Shown piece after piece: positions 28,691-38,352 of a stretch of DNA of 64,000 nucleotides. Position 1 is the stretch's first letter; each line of letters begins with the position of its first letter. A program made the translations under genes and the position numbers. Source of the stretch: CBDCTM01 sp965222005 (GTDB lineage Bacteria > Bacteroidota > Bacteroidia > Chitinophagales > Saprospiraceae); NCBI GenBank assembly GCA_965222005.1, contig OZ244935.1, forward strand, positions 3,534,001-3,598,000. The letters are read 5' to 3'. Under the pieces are notes generated by a model that was not told the origin of the DNA, did no database searches, and saw only the letters and a list, made by a program, of their open reading frames with translations.

Positions 28691-28758
28691 ACCCAACGGC
28701 CAGTGCATATGCAGTGGCCGACTGAAAGGAGGGCATTGACATATGCACATTGTTAGTG
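28691..28758 (-). repeat. attC 17 (class S1)
   Basis: Core ends ACCCAAC and GTTAGTG, with GGCCAGTGCATATG in place of GGTCGGTGCATATG. Confidence 0.9.
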
Positions 28759-29263
28759 GTCGTATCTTTCCGGCGCCTCAGCGCCGGTTTTCCTTTCAGA
28801 TGTTTTTGCTGCCAAATTTTTCAATCAGTTCTCTTGTAAATATATGAAATCTTTTCAAGATGTGTATTTTTGGTGTTATTTTTTATGAGTCACCTCAGTT
28901 GTTTTGGAGTAATTTAGCTGAATAATTATTGATGCCTTTTTTGAGCCAGGCTTTCAGTTCTTGATTGTCAAAGAGCTTGATTAGGCCTGGTTGAATTGTA
29001 ATTGTCTGCAAATTGTAGTTTTTAGGAATTTCAGTTGTTGTAATCAATTCAAGGAGTTTACCCATAATCGAGTTCAACTCAAAATCAAAAAGGCCGTCAG
29101 TCGTGCTGTTCAAGAATTATTGCTGGTATCAATTCATCAATTTTATAAATTTATAAAGCGGGCTGGCAAGCCTATCAGGATGTTGTTTTCCTTTTCCAGA
29201 TATTCAATTTACCACGATGCTGTTTGAAAAATAGGCAAGCTGCGGGATGATTTTCCCTATGGC
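28759..29263. other. Non-coding cassette, family D, copy 3
   Basis: Hairpin 28770-28787. The recurring frame is at 28895-29113. Directly followed by another D cassette. Confidence 0.75.
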
Positions 29264-29331
29264 CACTAACGGTCGGTGCATATGCAGTGGCCGACTGAAA
29301 GGAGGGCATTGACATATGCACATTGTTAGTG
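29264..29331 (-). repeat. attC 18 (class S1)
   Basis: Core ends CACTAAC and GTTAGTG; it separates two adjacent D cassettes. Confidence 0.9.
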
Positions 29332-29837
29332 GTCGTATCTTTCCGGCGCCTCAGCGCCGGTTTTCCTTTCAGATGTTTTTGCTACCAAATTTTTCAATCA
29401 GTTCACTTGCTAAATATATGAATTTTTTTCAAGATGTGTATTTCTGGTGTTATTTTTCATGAGTCACCTCAGTTGTTTTGGAGTAATTTAGCAGAATAAT
29501 TATTGATGCCTTTTTTGAGCCAGGCTTTCAGTTCTTGATTGTCAAAGAGCTTGATTAGGCCTGGTTGAATTGTAATTGTCTGCAAATTGTAGTTTTTAGG
29601 AATTTCAGTTGTTGTAATCAATTCAAGGAGTTTACCCATAATCGAGTTCAACTCAAAATCAAAAAGGCCGTCAGTCGTGCTGTTCAAGAATTATTGCTGG
29701 TATCAATTCATCAATTTTATAAATTTATAAAGCGGGCTGGCAAGCCTATCAGGATGTTGTTTTCCTTTTCCAGATATTCAATTTACCACGATGCTGTTTG
29801 AAAAATAGGCAAGCTGCGGGATGATTTTCCCTATGGC
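29332..29837. other. Non-coding cassette, family D, copy 4
   Basis: Hairpin 29343-29360. The second half is almost identical to copy 3, the first half closer to copy 2. Confidence 0.75.
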
Positions 29838-29962
29838 CACTAACGGTCTGCGTAAACGCCGTGCGGTTTTCAAAGTGCTGAAAGGAACTACAAAATTCTT
29901 TATCAACCAAAAAGCATTTTATCTTCCAAGTAGCCGCATGGACGCTTTACGCTTTGTTACCT
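29838..29962 (-). repeat. attC 19 (class L1)
   Basis: Core ends CACTAAC and GTTACCT. Confidence 0.9.
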
Positions 29963-30432
29963 ATCCGTATTTCGGCGCGCACAGCGCCGTTTCTGAGGAT
30001 AGTTTGAAAGGAACTGTTGAGTTCTTTATTTATCGTATTCACCACTGGAACAAAAGAGTTCTTTAGGTGGTGATATAAATATATAACATTTTTCCTTAAT
30101 CCGTGAATTTGACTATCAATTTGTAGTTGGGCCCCAGAAGAGAATTTGGGTATAATTTATGGACTCATGGCTTTCGCTGAAAGATTTAACAATTTGGCTG
30201 ACTCAGTGCCGATCAAAGACTTATTGTGTGAAGAATAATTTCCCGTGATTATTGCTTTTAATTATTGTTGATTCCAGGCCCTGGTTCTTGGTTTGTAAAA
30301 AGCTTGTCGAAGAAATTTTTAAGCGGGTAGGGCGATCATTTTGGATGCTGTATCTTGACGAATTCATTCAATTTTTCCAGGCGTAATTTGGGACTAATTT
30401 AGAATCGAGGGATGGCCTTAAAATTCTATGGT
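29963..30432. other. Non-coding cassette, family B, copy 2
   Basis: Hairpin 29973-29989; otherwise as copy 1. No gene. Confidence 0.75.
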
Positions 30433-30498
30433 AGGTAACGGTCGGCGTATGTGCCGTGTGGGCGATTAGCCCACATGGTCATATACGCTTTGTTAGGT
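30433..30498 (-). repeat. attC 20
   Basis: Core ends AGGTAAC and GTTAGGT. Arms GCGTATGTGCCGTGTGGGC and GCCCACATGGTCATATACGC. Unique. Confidence 0.88.
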
Positions 30499-30508
30499 GA
30501 CGTATCGC

Positions 30509-30973
30509 CTATTTCATCAATCTTTCGTCTAATTTGAACTCTGATTTTCCGATGATTTTTATATCTCCATACCTTTCATGCAAAGGATTCAATACAATGT
30601 TATTTTCTTCTTTAATTATCGACGAGGGAACTCGTATTCCAAGTCTATTTAGTTTTTGAAAGTATTTTAACCCGATTTCTTGTGTCCATATTTCTGGTTG
30701 TAGACAATCCCAGTTTTCTCTCAAATATTTTTGGGGAATCTTCTCTATTTCTTGTTCTAATTCAGTTGATATTTCTAATGTTATAATTATATATCTCGGG
30801 GGTAGGACTTCCTTTCGAGTATGTACTAATAATTCTAATGCACATAATGCTCGACTTTCTGATGTATATAATGCTGGTATTCCTATTGGATTCCATCTCC
30901 CTCCATACAATTCTGCTCCTTTTCCTGTAATATCAGAAGCATATTTTTCCTTTGTTATTCTATAAACTTCCAT
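30509..30973 (-). CDS. RES-domain toxin
   Basis: A 154-residue RES-family toxin: MEVYRITKEKYA (catalytic Arg region), GGRWNPIGIPALYTSES (Arg/Tyr/Ser region), ALCALELLVH (Glu) and LPPRYIIITLEI. Characterised RES toxins degrade NAD+ and arrest growth. The start codon is 2 nt after the antitoxin stop, so the pair is translationally coupled. Confidence 0.93.
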   Translation of the reverse strand: MEVYRITKEKYASDITGKGAELYGGRWNPIGIPALYTSESRALCALELLVHTRKEVLPPRYIIITLEISTELEQEIEKIPQKYLRENWDCLQPEIWTQEIGLKYFQKLNRLGIRVPSSIIKEENNIVLNPLHERYGDIKIIGKSEFKLDERLMK

Positions 30974-30975
30974 GC

Positions 30976-31398
30976 TTATGAATAAACACCATGTTCTAAT
31001 CGACCTAATACATTAACTATTTCTTGTATCCCAAATGGTGTATCCAATAATTCAATGGGTTTGTGATATCCTAAAGCTCTAATCTCACTATTCATCCATA
31101 TATGAAATTTGTCTTTATCTTCAAAAACTTCATAGCCAAATTTATATAATTCAACTATCTGGATTAGATGAGCCGAAATATCTGTTCTTAGAATTTTTTC
31201 ATCTGTATAACGAGCTAATTGTCTCTCGGATAGAGAAATCATCTCTGTAATTTGTTTCATTGTGATACTTGTAAATTTCAAGATATCTTTTAATTGTCGA
31301 AAACTTAATCCTTTTCTACTTAAATCAATATAATCTCTTGAGCTTTTTACTTGTATCCCCCTCTTCTTATCACTTAATAATTTTGAAATTTTTACCAT
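30976..31398 (-). CDS. Xre/MbcA/ParS-type antitoxin of the RES toxin
   Basis: A 140-residue protein: N-terminal helix-turn-helix (SFRQLKDILKFTSITMKQITEMISLSERQL), C-terminal MbcA/ParS/Xre toxin-binding domain (VFEDKDKFHIWMNSEIRALG, PIELLDTPFGIQEIVNVLGRLEHGVYS). The gene order, antitoxin first, is usual for this type II system. It probably represses its own promoter. Confidence 0.93.
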   Translation of the reverse strand: MVKISKLLSDKKRGIQVKSSRDYIDLSRKGLSFRQLKDILKFTSITMKQITEMISLSERQLARYTDEKILRTDISAHLIQIVELYKFGYEVFEDKDKFHIWMNSEIRALGYHKPIELLDTPFGIQEIVNVLGRLEHGVYS

Positions 31399-31407
31399 AA
31401 TCTGTCA

Positions 31408-31437
31408 TTTGTCAACAAATGTAATGACAATTTGTCA
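31408..31437. promoter_or_regulatory. Candidate antitoxin operator
   Basis: Two inverted repeats overlap the promoter: TTTGTCAACAAA (31408-31419) and the 13 bp palindrome TGACAATTTGTCA (31425-31437). Position suggests autorepression by the Xre-type antitoxin; inferred. Confidence 0.6.
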
Positions 31438-31447
31438 ATATTCCAAA
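31416..31447 (-). promoter_or_regulatory. Promoter of the RES-Xre operon
   Basis: A perfect Bacteroidota match on the minus strand: TTTG, 20 nt, TACATTTG. It makes this cassette independent of the integron promoter. Confidence 0.8.
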
Positions 31448-31454
31448 TTATGTC

Positions 31455-31520
31455 ACCTAACGGTCCGCGTATATGACGTGCCGCCGATTAGGTGGCATGA
31501 ACATATACGCATTGTTGGGC
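31455..31520 (-). repeat. attC 21 (class S2)
   Basis: Core ends ACCTAAC and GTTGGGC. Arms GCGTATATGACGTGCCGCC and GGTGGCATGAACATATACGC. This class precedes the two F cassettes. Confidence 0.9.
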
Positions 31521-31882
31521 GCTGTATCTTTTCTTTTTCAAATTTTTCAACGGAACTGCTTTCTTCAAATTTATCGAGTTCATCAGTGGAATATCAATTT
31601 CTAGTTCCATAAATATAACAATTTTCATTCAACTGTGTGGGTTTAATTTCATCAATATTCACAGGCTTCATCAAAATAATTTGTCAATCGTTGAGCTTTC
31701 AATTCTTGATTAATAATTAACCACCTTAGGCCGACAATCTTGTAATTGTCTGATAATCAGTAATTTATAAGCATGAACTATCGCTTTTCATCATCAATTT
31801 TTCAACCGTATTTGCAATTGTCAAATTTGCTATCAATCAAAATCCAATCTTGAAATAGATTTCTTACTGGTGTTTCTAATTC

Positions 31883-33506
31883 GAGTGCGAGACAAATTGG
31901 AGGAATCCTAAAATGAGAAGAGTTTGAAGGAATTTAGTAAATTTAAGTTAGAAAATAGATTTACTGACCCTCAAACTCTAATTCAAGGTATGGACAAAAA
32001 AGTACTAATACAAAAAATAGAAGAAGAAATCGGAAGATTGGTTGACCTAAGTGATGAATATGTAGAGCAGGATGTAGGGATTGATAAAATAGAACTAAGC
32101 CTACTAAGTGAATTGCTGAAGCTGGGACTGTTGCTATTGAACTACATAATCAAGCAAAAGTTAAAAAAGGTTGAGGAATATCTCCCGATTTTGGAATCAG
32201 GAGAGAGCTACAGGAGTAAAGGGACAAAGAAGCGGAACTACCTCAGTTTGTTTGGTCTGATACAAATCCATCGTCCATCGTATTTGAGTACTCAACGCGG
32301 TCAATTTTATAAAATAGACGATTATTTGCAGTTGCCCAAGGGTTGTTATTGGTCGTACAATCTACAAGAGTTGGTAGGGGGAAGTGCTACCCAGGGGAGT
32401 TACAAAGAAAGCGTAGTGATAGTGAATAAATTATTAGGTTTGAATCTGAGTGGAAAATCTTCGGAGAGAAATGTCAATCATTTGGGCGAGTACGTTGATC
32501 AGTACTATGAGTTGGAGCGAGAAGAAGCTCAAGAAGATGAAGCGTTGTTTTTTAGCACTACCTTTGATGGTAAAGGATTGCCGAAGATAAAGGCAGTACA
32601 ACAAAAGGAGGCCAATCCCAAAAAGCGGCTAAGCAAAGGGGAGAAAAAGGGTAAGAAACAAAGTGCGACAGTGTCAGTTACCTCTGTTTTTACGCCTCAA
32701 CAAAGGACTGCCGACCAGATATTGGATGGCTTGATGGGAGTGCAAAAAGAAGCTGCTCAAGAGGACGAACCAGCATCAACACAACAAAAGAAAACGGAAA
32801 ATAAGATGCACACTAAAATTCACCGTAGAGCATTTTTAGCCAATCAGCAAAAGGCAATAGATTATGGGATAGAAGATTTAAAATCAAAAATGACCAACTC
32901 CCAAAGTCGATTCGTCATCCCCATAGATGCCGGAATAGGCTTGGAAGATAAAATACTGGCAAGCATAAAGAAGAATAATCTGGAAGGTCAATTTGATGGA
33001 ATCATTTTAGACATAGTCCATGTAAGCGAATACGTTTGGGATTGTGCCAATGCCATATTTGGAGAAAGTTCTAAGTTGAGAACAAGCTGGGTCAGAGGGG
33101 TGTTAAAAGATATATTGGAAGGAGGAACTGAAAAGGTAATAAAAGACCTTGTGTTGAATAGAGACAAAACAGAATTATCGACAAACAAAAAGAAGCAGTT
33201 AAATAAGGCAATCACCTATTTGACTAACCATAAACACAAAATGAATTACGCTGATTTTTTGAAAAAGGGGTATCCAATCAGTTCAGCTCTGGCAGAGTCT
33301 ACTTGTAAGCATTTGGTCAAAGATAGAATGGAGCAAAGCGGTATGAGATGGTCATCCAAGGGGGCGCAAAACATGCTTGACCTTAGAGCTGTAAAACAAA
33401 ACGGAGACATCGAAGATTTTATACAATTCGTCAGACTAAGGGAACGAAAAGTAAATTTAGTCCGATTAGCTGCTTAAATACAAAACCCCTAATTTGTCAT
33501 GCACTC
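31883..33506 (+). mobile_element. ISKra4-family element, copy 1
   Basis: A 1624 bp element with inverted ends GAGTGCGAGACAAATTGG/GAGTGCATGACAAATTAG and a 9 bp target duplication TTCTAATTC (31874-31882, 33507-33515). Equal in length to copy 2. Confidence 0.93.
31924..33477 (+). CDS. ISKra4-family transposase, copy 1
   Basis: A 517-residue DDE transposase. Motifs: FSTTFDGKGLP (first Asp), GIILDIVHVSEYVWDCAN (second Asp), and the family-diagnostic C-terminal PISSALAESTCKHLVKDRMEQSGMRWSSKGAQNMLDLRAVKQNGD (Glu). The annotated start is TTG; an ATG 22 codons on (MDKKVLIQ, 31990) is an alternative. Confidence 0.92.
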   Translation: MKEFSKFKLENRFTDPQTLIQGMDKKVLIQKIEEEIGRLVDLSDEYVEQDVGIDKIELSLLSELLKLGLLLLNYIIKQKLKKVEEYLPILESGESYRSKGTKKRNYLSLFGLIQIHRPSYLSTQRGQFYKIDDYLQLPKGCYWSYNLQELVGGSATQGSYKESVVIVNKLLGLNLSGKSSERNVNHLGEYVDQYYELEREEAQEDEALFFSTTFDGKGLPKIKAVQQKEANPKKRLSKGEKKGKKQSATVSVTSVFTPQQRTADQILDGLMGVQKEAAQEDEPASTQQKKTENKMHTKIHRRAFLANQQKAIDYGIEDLKSKMTNSQSRFVIPIDAGIGLEDKILASIKKNNLEGQFDGIILDIVHVSEYVWDCANAIFGESSKLRTSWVRGVLKDILEGGTEKVIKDLVLNRDKTELSTNKKKQLNKAITYLTNHKHKMNYADFLKKGYPISSALAESTCKHLVKDRMEQSGMRWSSKGAQNMLDLRAVKQNGDIEDFIQFVRLRERKVNLVRLAA

Positions 33507-33706
33507 TTCTAATTCTCGATTACAATTCACAGTCAAAAACTTCAATTAACTCAAAGAGGCCGTCAGCTAGATTTTACAGGTACTTAACAGAAATTTACAA
33601 AGCGGGTAGGAGAGTCTCTATTCAATAATTTGGGAGCTACGATTTTTCAATTTTACCATTTTGTTCATGGGGCTACTTTCAAGTCGCGGGTCGGGAATTT
33701 CATAGC

Positions 33707-33772
33707 GCCTAACGGCCCGCGTATATGACGTTCCGCCGATTAGGCGGTATGAACATATACGCATTGTTGGGC
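33707..33772 (-). repeat. attC 22 (class S2)
   Basis: Core ends GCCTAAC and GTTGGGC; same arms as attC 21 apart from small changes. Confidence 0.9.
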
Positions 33773-34291
33773 GCTGTACCCTTTTGTTTTTAGATTTTTC
33801 AATGGAACTGAGGTGTTCAAATTTACCAAATTCATCAATCCTGGGCAGTTCTTTTAACTTCATAAATATAACAAATTTGAATCAACTATGTGGATTTAAT
33901 TTCATCAGCATTTCACAGGCTTCATCAAAATAATTTGTCAATCGTTGAGCTTCCGTTTCTTGATTAACGATTAACCAGCTTAGGCCGACAATCTTGTAAT
34001 TATCTGATAATCAATCAATTGTTTTTCAGTGTTTTATGAATTGAATTTACTGCCAATTGGTATTTTGACTGTATCCAATTCTCGGTCTAATTGGCAATCA
34101 AAAACTTCAATCTAATTCAAAGAGTGGCTAAACCGGAGCAAAATGTGCCACCAAAACCGGTGAAAATGTGCCACTGATTCCGGAGCAAGTTGTGCCAAAA
34201 AAACCAGCTGACCGGAGCAAAATGTGTCACTTTAGTTAAAAGAGTCGATTTCTATTCGGTGTTTTACTGAAAAATAAAACAGTAAAACACT

Positions 34292-35845
34292 ATGGCGAAC
34301 CAACGAATAGGGATCATGCAAATCAGACAATTATTACAACTCAAAATTCGAGGCGAGAGCAACCGGAGCATCAGCCGGTTGTTAGGTATTCATCGCAATA
34401 CGATCAATGAATACGTACGCCTGTTAAAAGCCACAGGCCGGTCATATGAAGTACTTGGACAGTTAGATGACCGATCACTGGAAGAGTTGTTTCCGGGCGT
34501 TAGCACGACGGATAAAGATCGTTATCAGACTTTGAGTAGCTACTTTCCTTATTTTCGTAAAGAGCTCAAAAAGGTAGGTTGTACGCGTCTTACCTTATGG
34601 AGGGAGTATCTAAGCCGTCACCCCGACGGATATCGCTCTTCCCAGTTTAACGAACACTTGAACCGTTGGCTTCAACAAGTGGACGGCTCAGGAAAACTGG
34701 TGCATAAAGCCGGAGATAAACTATATGTAGATTATACCGGCAAGAAGTTATTTTTCGTAGATATGGAGACTGGAGAACAAATCGAGGTGGAGGTATTTGT
34801 AGCCACCTTGCCTTGTAGTGGGTATACTTATGTGGAAGCGACCCCTTCTCAGAAAGGGGAAGATTTTATTGACTCGATGAACAACTGCCTGAAGTTTATG
34901 GGAGGTGTCCCCAGGAGTATTGTGGTGGATAATCTCAAATCGGCAGTTACCAAGGGCAGTAAATATGAACCGGTTTTGAACAAGACATTTTCAGATTTTG
35001 CACTGCATTACGGTTGTTCGATTAATCCTACTCGAACGTATTGTCCACAAGACAAAGCATTGGTAGAAAATGCCGTCAAGCTGGTATACCAACGTATTTT
35101 TTATCCCCTCTCCAAACAGATCTTTTTCTCTTTAACAGAGTTGAATAAAGCCATTGCTGAGTTGTTGGAAGACTATAATGACCGAATGTTCAGTCAGATA
35201 AAGCTGACTCGCCGTCAGCAGTTTCATGATATTGAAAAAGAGGAGCTCTTACCACTTGCCGCCCAGCCTTACGAACTTAGGTACTATAAAATAGCAACCG
35301 TACAAAAAATGGGACATGTCTACTTATCCGCCGACAGGCACTACTACAGCGTCCCCCATCGATTTATTGGTAAAAAGGTAGAGGTGCAATACAACACCAA
35401 AACGGTAGAGGTCTTCTATGCTAAAGAACGTATCGCCACTCACAGAAGAGACCCTCGCCCCGGGCGCTATACCACCATCAGTAAACACATGAAAAGCACC
35501 CATCGATTTTACAACGACTGGTCGCCGGAGTTCTTTCAAAAATGGGCCCGCAAATACGGTGAGGATGTAGAATATTACATCAAAGGATTGATCCAACAAG
35601 CGACCTATCCCGAAGTAGCTTACAAGCAGTGCATGGGCATTTTGCAATTGGTCAAGGATTATCCTGTCGACCGGCTTCAAAGTGCTGTTATTCGCGCTCG
35701 TCAATATCCCTACTTCAGTTATAGTACCGTTAGGGATATTTTGAAAAACAATATGGACCTGGAGCAGGATCTGTTCCAGGCCACAACCAAGACAACAACC
35801 ATCCCGGAACATGACAATATCCGAGGCAGTCAATATTACACTTAA
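34292..35845 (+). CDS. istA: IS21 transposase IstA (second type)
   Basis: A 517-residue protein. HTH (NRSISRLLGIHRNTINEYV), integrase core with VDYTGKKLFF (Asp), IVVDNLKSAV (Asp) and DKALVENAVKLVY (Glu), and a C-terminal beta domain. Intact. Confidence 0.93.
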   Translation: MANQRIGIMQIRQLLQLKIRGESNRSISRLLGIHRNTINEYVRLLKATGRSYEVLGQLDDRSLEELFPGVSTTDKDRYQTLSSYFPYFRKELKKVGCTRLTLWREYLSRHPDGYRSSQFNEHLNRWLQQVDGSGKLVHKAGDKLYVDYTGKKLFFVDMETGEQIEVEVFVATLPCSGYTYVEATPSQKGEDFIDSMNNCLKFMGGVPRSIVVDNLKSAVTKGSKYEPVLNKTFSDFALHYGCSINPTRTYCPQDKALVENAVKLVYQRIFYPLSKQIFFSLTELNKAIAELLEDYNDRMFSQIKLTRRQQFHDIEKEELLPLAAQPYELRYYKIATVQKMGHVYLSADRHYYSVPHRFIGKKVEVQYNTKTVEVFYAKERIATHRRDPRPGRYTTISKHMKSTHRFYNDWSPEFFQKWARKYGEDVEYYIKGLIQQATYPEVAYKQCMGILQLVKDYPVDRLQSAVIRARQYPYFSYSTVRDILKNNMDLEQDLFQATTKTTTIPEHDNIRGSQYYT

Positions 35846-35867
35846 ACCTTTCTAAAAATTTACAACA

Positions 35868-36605
35868 ATGAATACACAAACCACAGTAGAAAAGCTAAAA
35901 ACAATGCGACTCAAAGGCATGGCCCATATCCATCACCTCAGTATGCAAGACAACCTTTACCAGGACTATACCCTGGATCAGTACACTGCTCTGCTGGCTG
36001 ACCAGGAATGGGAATACCGGCAAAACCGGAAAATGGAGAATCTGATCAAACGAGCTCACTTCCGCTCCGGTGCCGCCATTGCCAATGTCGATTTTACCAC
36101 TCCTCGCGGACTGGACAAAAATTACTTCAACCGACTGGCCACTTTGGACTTTATTCAGAAACACCAAAATCTGATTATCATCGGTCCCACCGGAACGGGC
36201 AAGACCTACCTGGCTCAAGCCCTCGGACATCAGGCTTGTATACAACTACACAAAACCCAATACTACACCATGAGTAATTTATCCGATCAGGTCAGACTGG
36301 CCAAAATTGAAGGCAACTACCAACGGCTAATCAAAACGATCAAACAAACCGCTTTACTCATTATCGATGATTTTGGTCTCAGCGAAATAGATAATATCAT
36401 CAGGCAGGCGCTCATGGATATTGTCGAATACAAGTACGACCAATCATCCATTATCATCACTTCTCAAATCCCTGTGGGCAAATGGCATGAATTGATTGGT
36501 GAGGGCACTATTGCCGATGCTATCCTGGATAGATTGGTGCATTCTTCACATAGAATCACTCTCTCGGGAGAGTCTATGCGCAAGGCAAAAGGAGTAAACA
36601 GCTAA
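35868..36605 (+). CDS. istB: IS21 helper ATPase IstB (second type)
   Basis: A 245-residue AAA+ ATPase. Walker A GPTGTGKT (residues 106-113), Walker B LLIIDDFG. Starts 22 bp after istA. Intact. Confidence 0.93.
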   Translation: MNTQTTVEKLKTMRLKGMAHIHHLSMQDNLYQDYTLDQYTALLADQEWEYRQNRKMENLIKRAHFRSGAAIANVDFTTPRGLDKNYFNRLATLDFIQKHQNLIIIGPTGTGKTYLAQALGHQACIQLHKTQYYTMSNLSDQVRLAKIEGNYQRLIKTIKQTALLIIDDFGLSEIDNIIRQALMDIVEYKYDQSSIIITSQIPVGKWHELIGEGTIADAILDRLVHSSHRITLSGESMRKAKGVNS

Positions 36606-36849
36606 TATTTTTTAACTTTGAGAATAGATTATCGACTCTTCACAACCGTGGCACAGTTTGCTCCGGAAACCGTGGCACAAGTTTACCGGAATATACACAA
36701 AGAGGCCGTCAGCTAGATTTTACAGATACTTAACTAAAATTTACAAAGCGGGTAGGAGAGTATCTATTCAATAATTTGGGAGTCAAGATTTTTCAATTTT
36801 ACCATTTTGTTCATGGAGCTACTTTCAAGTCGCGGGTCGGGATTTTCCA

Positions 36850-38273
36850 GGGGTGCAACAGACATCGTACACACAGTTCAATAGACATGGGTTACACTTT
36901 TTATTCATAAATATAATACTTTTCTTCCAGAGCAGCCCTGGCTGTGGAGCGTAGCGGAACAGCCAGGGCTGCTGCGATTTTAATTTACCCCCCCCGACGC
37001 CTTCCGTTCATATCTTTATCAGAATCTAATAAATGATATTTACCCTTTTGAACTTGTTCGCCTTCTTTAAAATATCCCAGAGGATAATTTCTATAGAATA
37101 CTTGATAAATTCTATTCCCTAATTTTTTAATTCCGACATATTTACCGATGAGACATCTGCTAATATTCACCCATTCGTAAGCACCCCATCTGATGGCTCC
37201 ACTTGCAGTAACTTTCTTGACCATCAAATCGGAATCGTATTCTATTGGAGCTATTTTATCAGACCATTCTCTATTGGATAACTGATGAACTTTACCGGGC
37301 GTTTTCATATCTAATTTTTCGTGAGGTCGTTCAAAATTATATTCCTTAACAAAGGCATTCATTCGTCTGTTCTGACTTCTGAGATTATGAGCAGGAGGTT
37401 TACAGCAACGAGCTTTAAGATCTTTATGCATACGCTCGTGACGTCCATTTTGGTCAGGTCTGCCTGGATCGGAAAACACAGGTTGGATGCCATGATCCAA
37501 AAGCCAGTAGGACAAATATCCGTATCCTGCAGGGCTTTGAATGGACGCAAAAGCACTCCCATTGTCCGTATGGAAGTATTTTGGTTTTCCATATTGCTTA
37601 AAAACTTTTTTGAGGACAGAGATTACATTTTTGGTATTTTCATTATACTGGCCTTGAATATCGAAAATAAATCGAGAACAGGAATCGCAAATAGTCAAAG
37701 GAAAGCATCGTTTTTTATTACCGAGTAAAAAGGAACCTTTATAATCAGCGGACCAAATTTCGTTACATTGCTGAGGATCGAAAACGGGGTAGGAGGGTTC
37801 GATTTTTCTTCTTCTCTTTTTGGGTGTAACTAAGCCTTGTCTGATTAAAATATTGTGAATAGTAGTTACACTGGGGACTAAATTTTCATCAAATTTTTCA
37901 ATGACTTTAATTCTGATTTTTTTAGCACCCCAATTTTTTTTACCTCTCCAGAATTTTATTTCATCAATAATGTTTTGATCAGTTGAATCAGGACTATTTA
38001 AAGGTTTACGAGATCGATCAGCTAAATGGTGGATACCATTTTCTTTATATCTATTAATAATTTTATAGCCAGTTTTTCTACTGATGCAATAAGCTTCGCA
38101 CAAGCTATTAAAATAAAATTGTCCGCTTTCCCATTCGCGAATAAAAGCAATTTTTTGATCCATAGGTGTGTTGTTTTTCCAAGGCATAGCATTTTATTAT
38201 GCAATTTATGCCTTTTTAAAAGTGTCACCTATGTCTGTTGAACTCTGTCACCTATGTCTGTTGTTCGTACCCC
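36850..38273 (-). mobile_element. IS481-family element, copy 2 (complete)
   Basis: A 1424 bp element with ends GGGGTGCAACAGACATCG and GGGGTACGAACAACAGACAT (inverted). It is inserted in TTTTCCA|TAGCGCCCAAC, 11 bp from the attC core, at exactly the same position as copy 1 in a family A cassette. No target duplication longer than 1-2 bp. An inverted repeat CAGCCCTGGCTGTGG/CAGCCAGGGCTGCTG lies downstream of the gene. Confidence 0.9.
36985..38187 (-). CDS. IS481-family transposase
   Basis: A 400-residue intact transposase. N-terminal HTH pair (FNSLCEAYCISRKTGYKIINRY), rve core with IWSADYKGSF (Asp), YFHTDNGSAFA (Asp) and GRHERMHKDLKARCC (Glu). Confidence 0.93.
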   Translation of the reverse strand: MPWKNNTPMDQKIAFIREWESGQFYFNSLCEAYCISRKTGYKIINRYKENGIHHLADRSRKPLNSPDSTDQNIIDEIKFWRGKKNWGAKKIRIKVIEKFDENLVPSVTTIHNILIRQGLVTPKKRRRKIEPSYPVFDPQQCNEIWSADYKGSFLLGNKKRCFPLTICDSCSRFIFDIQGQYNENTKNVISVLKKVFKQYGKPKYFHTDNGSAFASIQSPAGYGYLSYWLLDHGIQPVFSDPGRPDQNGRHERMHKDLKARCCKPPAHNLRSQNRRMNAFVKEYNFERPHEKLDMKTPGKVHQLSNREWSDKIAPIEYDSDLMVKKVTASGAIRWGAYEWVNISRCLIGKYVGIKKLGNRIYQVFYRNYPLGYFKEGEQVQKGKYHLLDSDKDMNGRRRGG

Positions 38274-38278
38274 ATAGC

Positions 38279-38345
38279 GCCCAACGGTTGGTGCAAACGC
38301 AGGTGGGGCGCATAGCCCCACTTGCCGTTTTGCACTTTGTTCTGC
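38279..38345 (-). repeat. attC 23
   Basis: Core ends GCCCAAC and GTTCTGC. Arms GTGCAAACGCAGGTGGGGC and CCCCACTTGCCGTTTTGCAC. Confidence 0.88.
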
Positions 38346-38352
38346 TCAGTTT

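Larger units (their letters stand above)
31521..33706. other. Non-coding cassette, family F, copy 1 (with ISKra4)
   Basis: Family F body, a divergent relative of A, in two parts (31521-31882 and 33507-33706). Minus strand: GTTAGGCGCTATGAAATTCC, CTCTCCTACCCGCTTTGTAA, CTAGCTGACGGCCTCTTTGA. Only cargo is the IS. Confidence 0.75.
34125..36697 (+). mobile_element. Second IS21-family element (different type)
   Basis: A 2573 bp element with TG...CA ends (TGGCTAAACCGGAGC, TTACCGGAATATACA) and multiple CCGGAGCAAAATGTG-like end repeats. Target duplication CAAAGAG (34118-34124, 36698-36704). Distinct from the IS21 at 488 and 49509; visibly higher GC than its surroundings, suggesting recent arrival. Confidence 0.93.
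33773..38278. other. Non-coding cassette, family F, copy 2 (with IS21 and IS481)
   Basis: F body in three pieces: 33773-34124, 36698-36849 and 38274-38278. No cargo other than the two IS elements. Confidence 0.75.
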
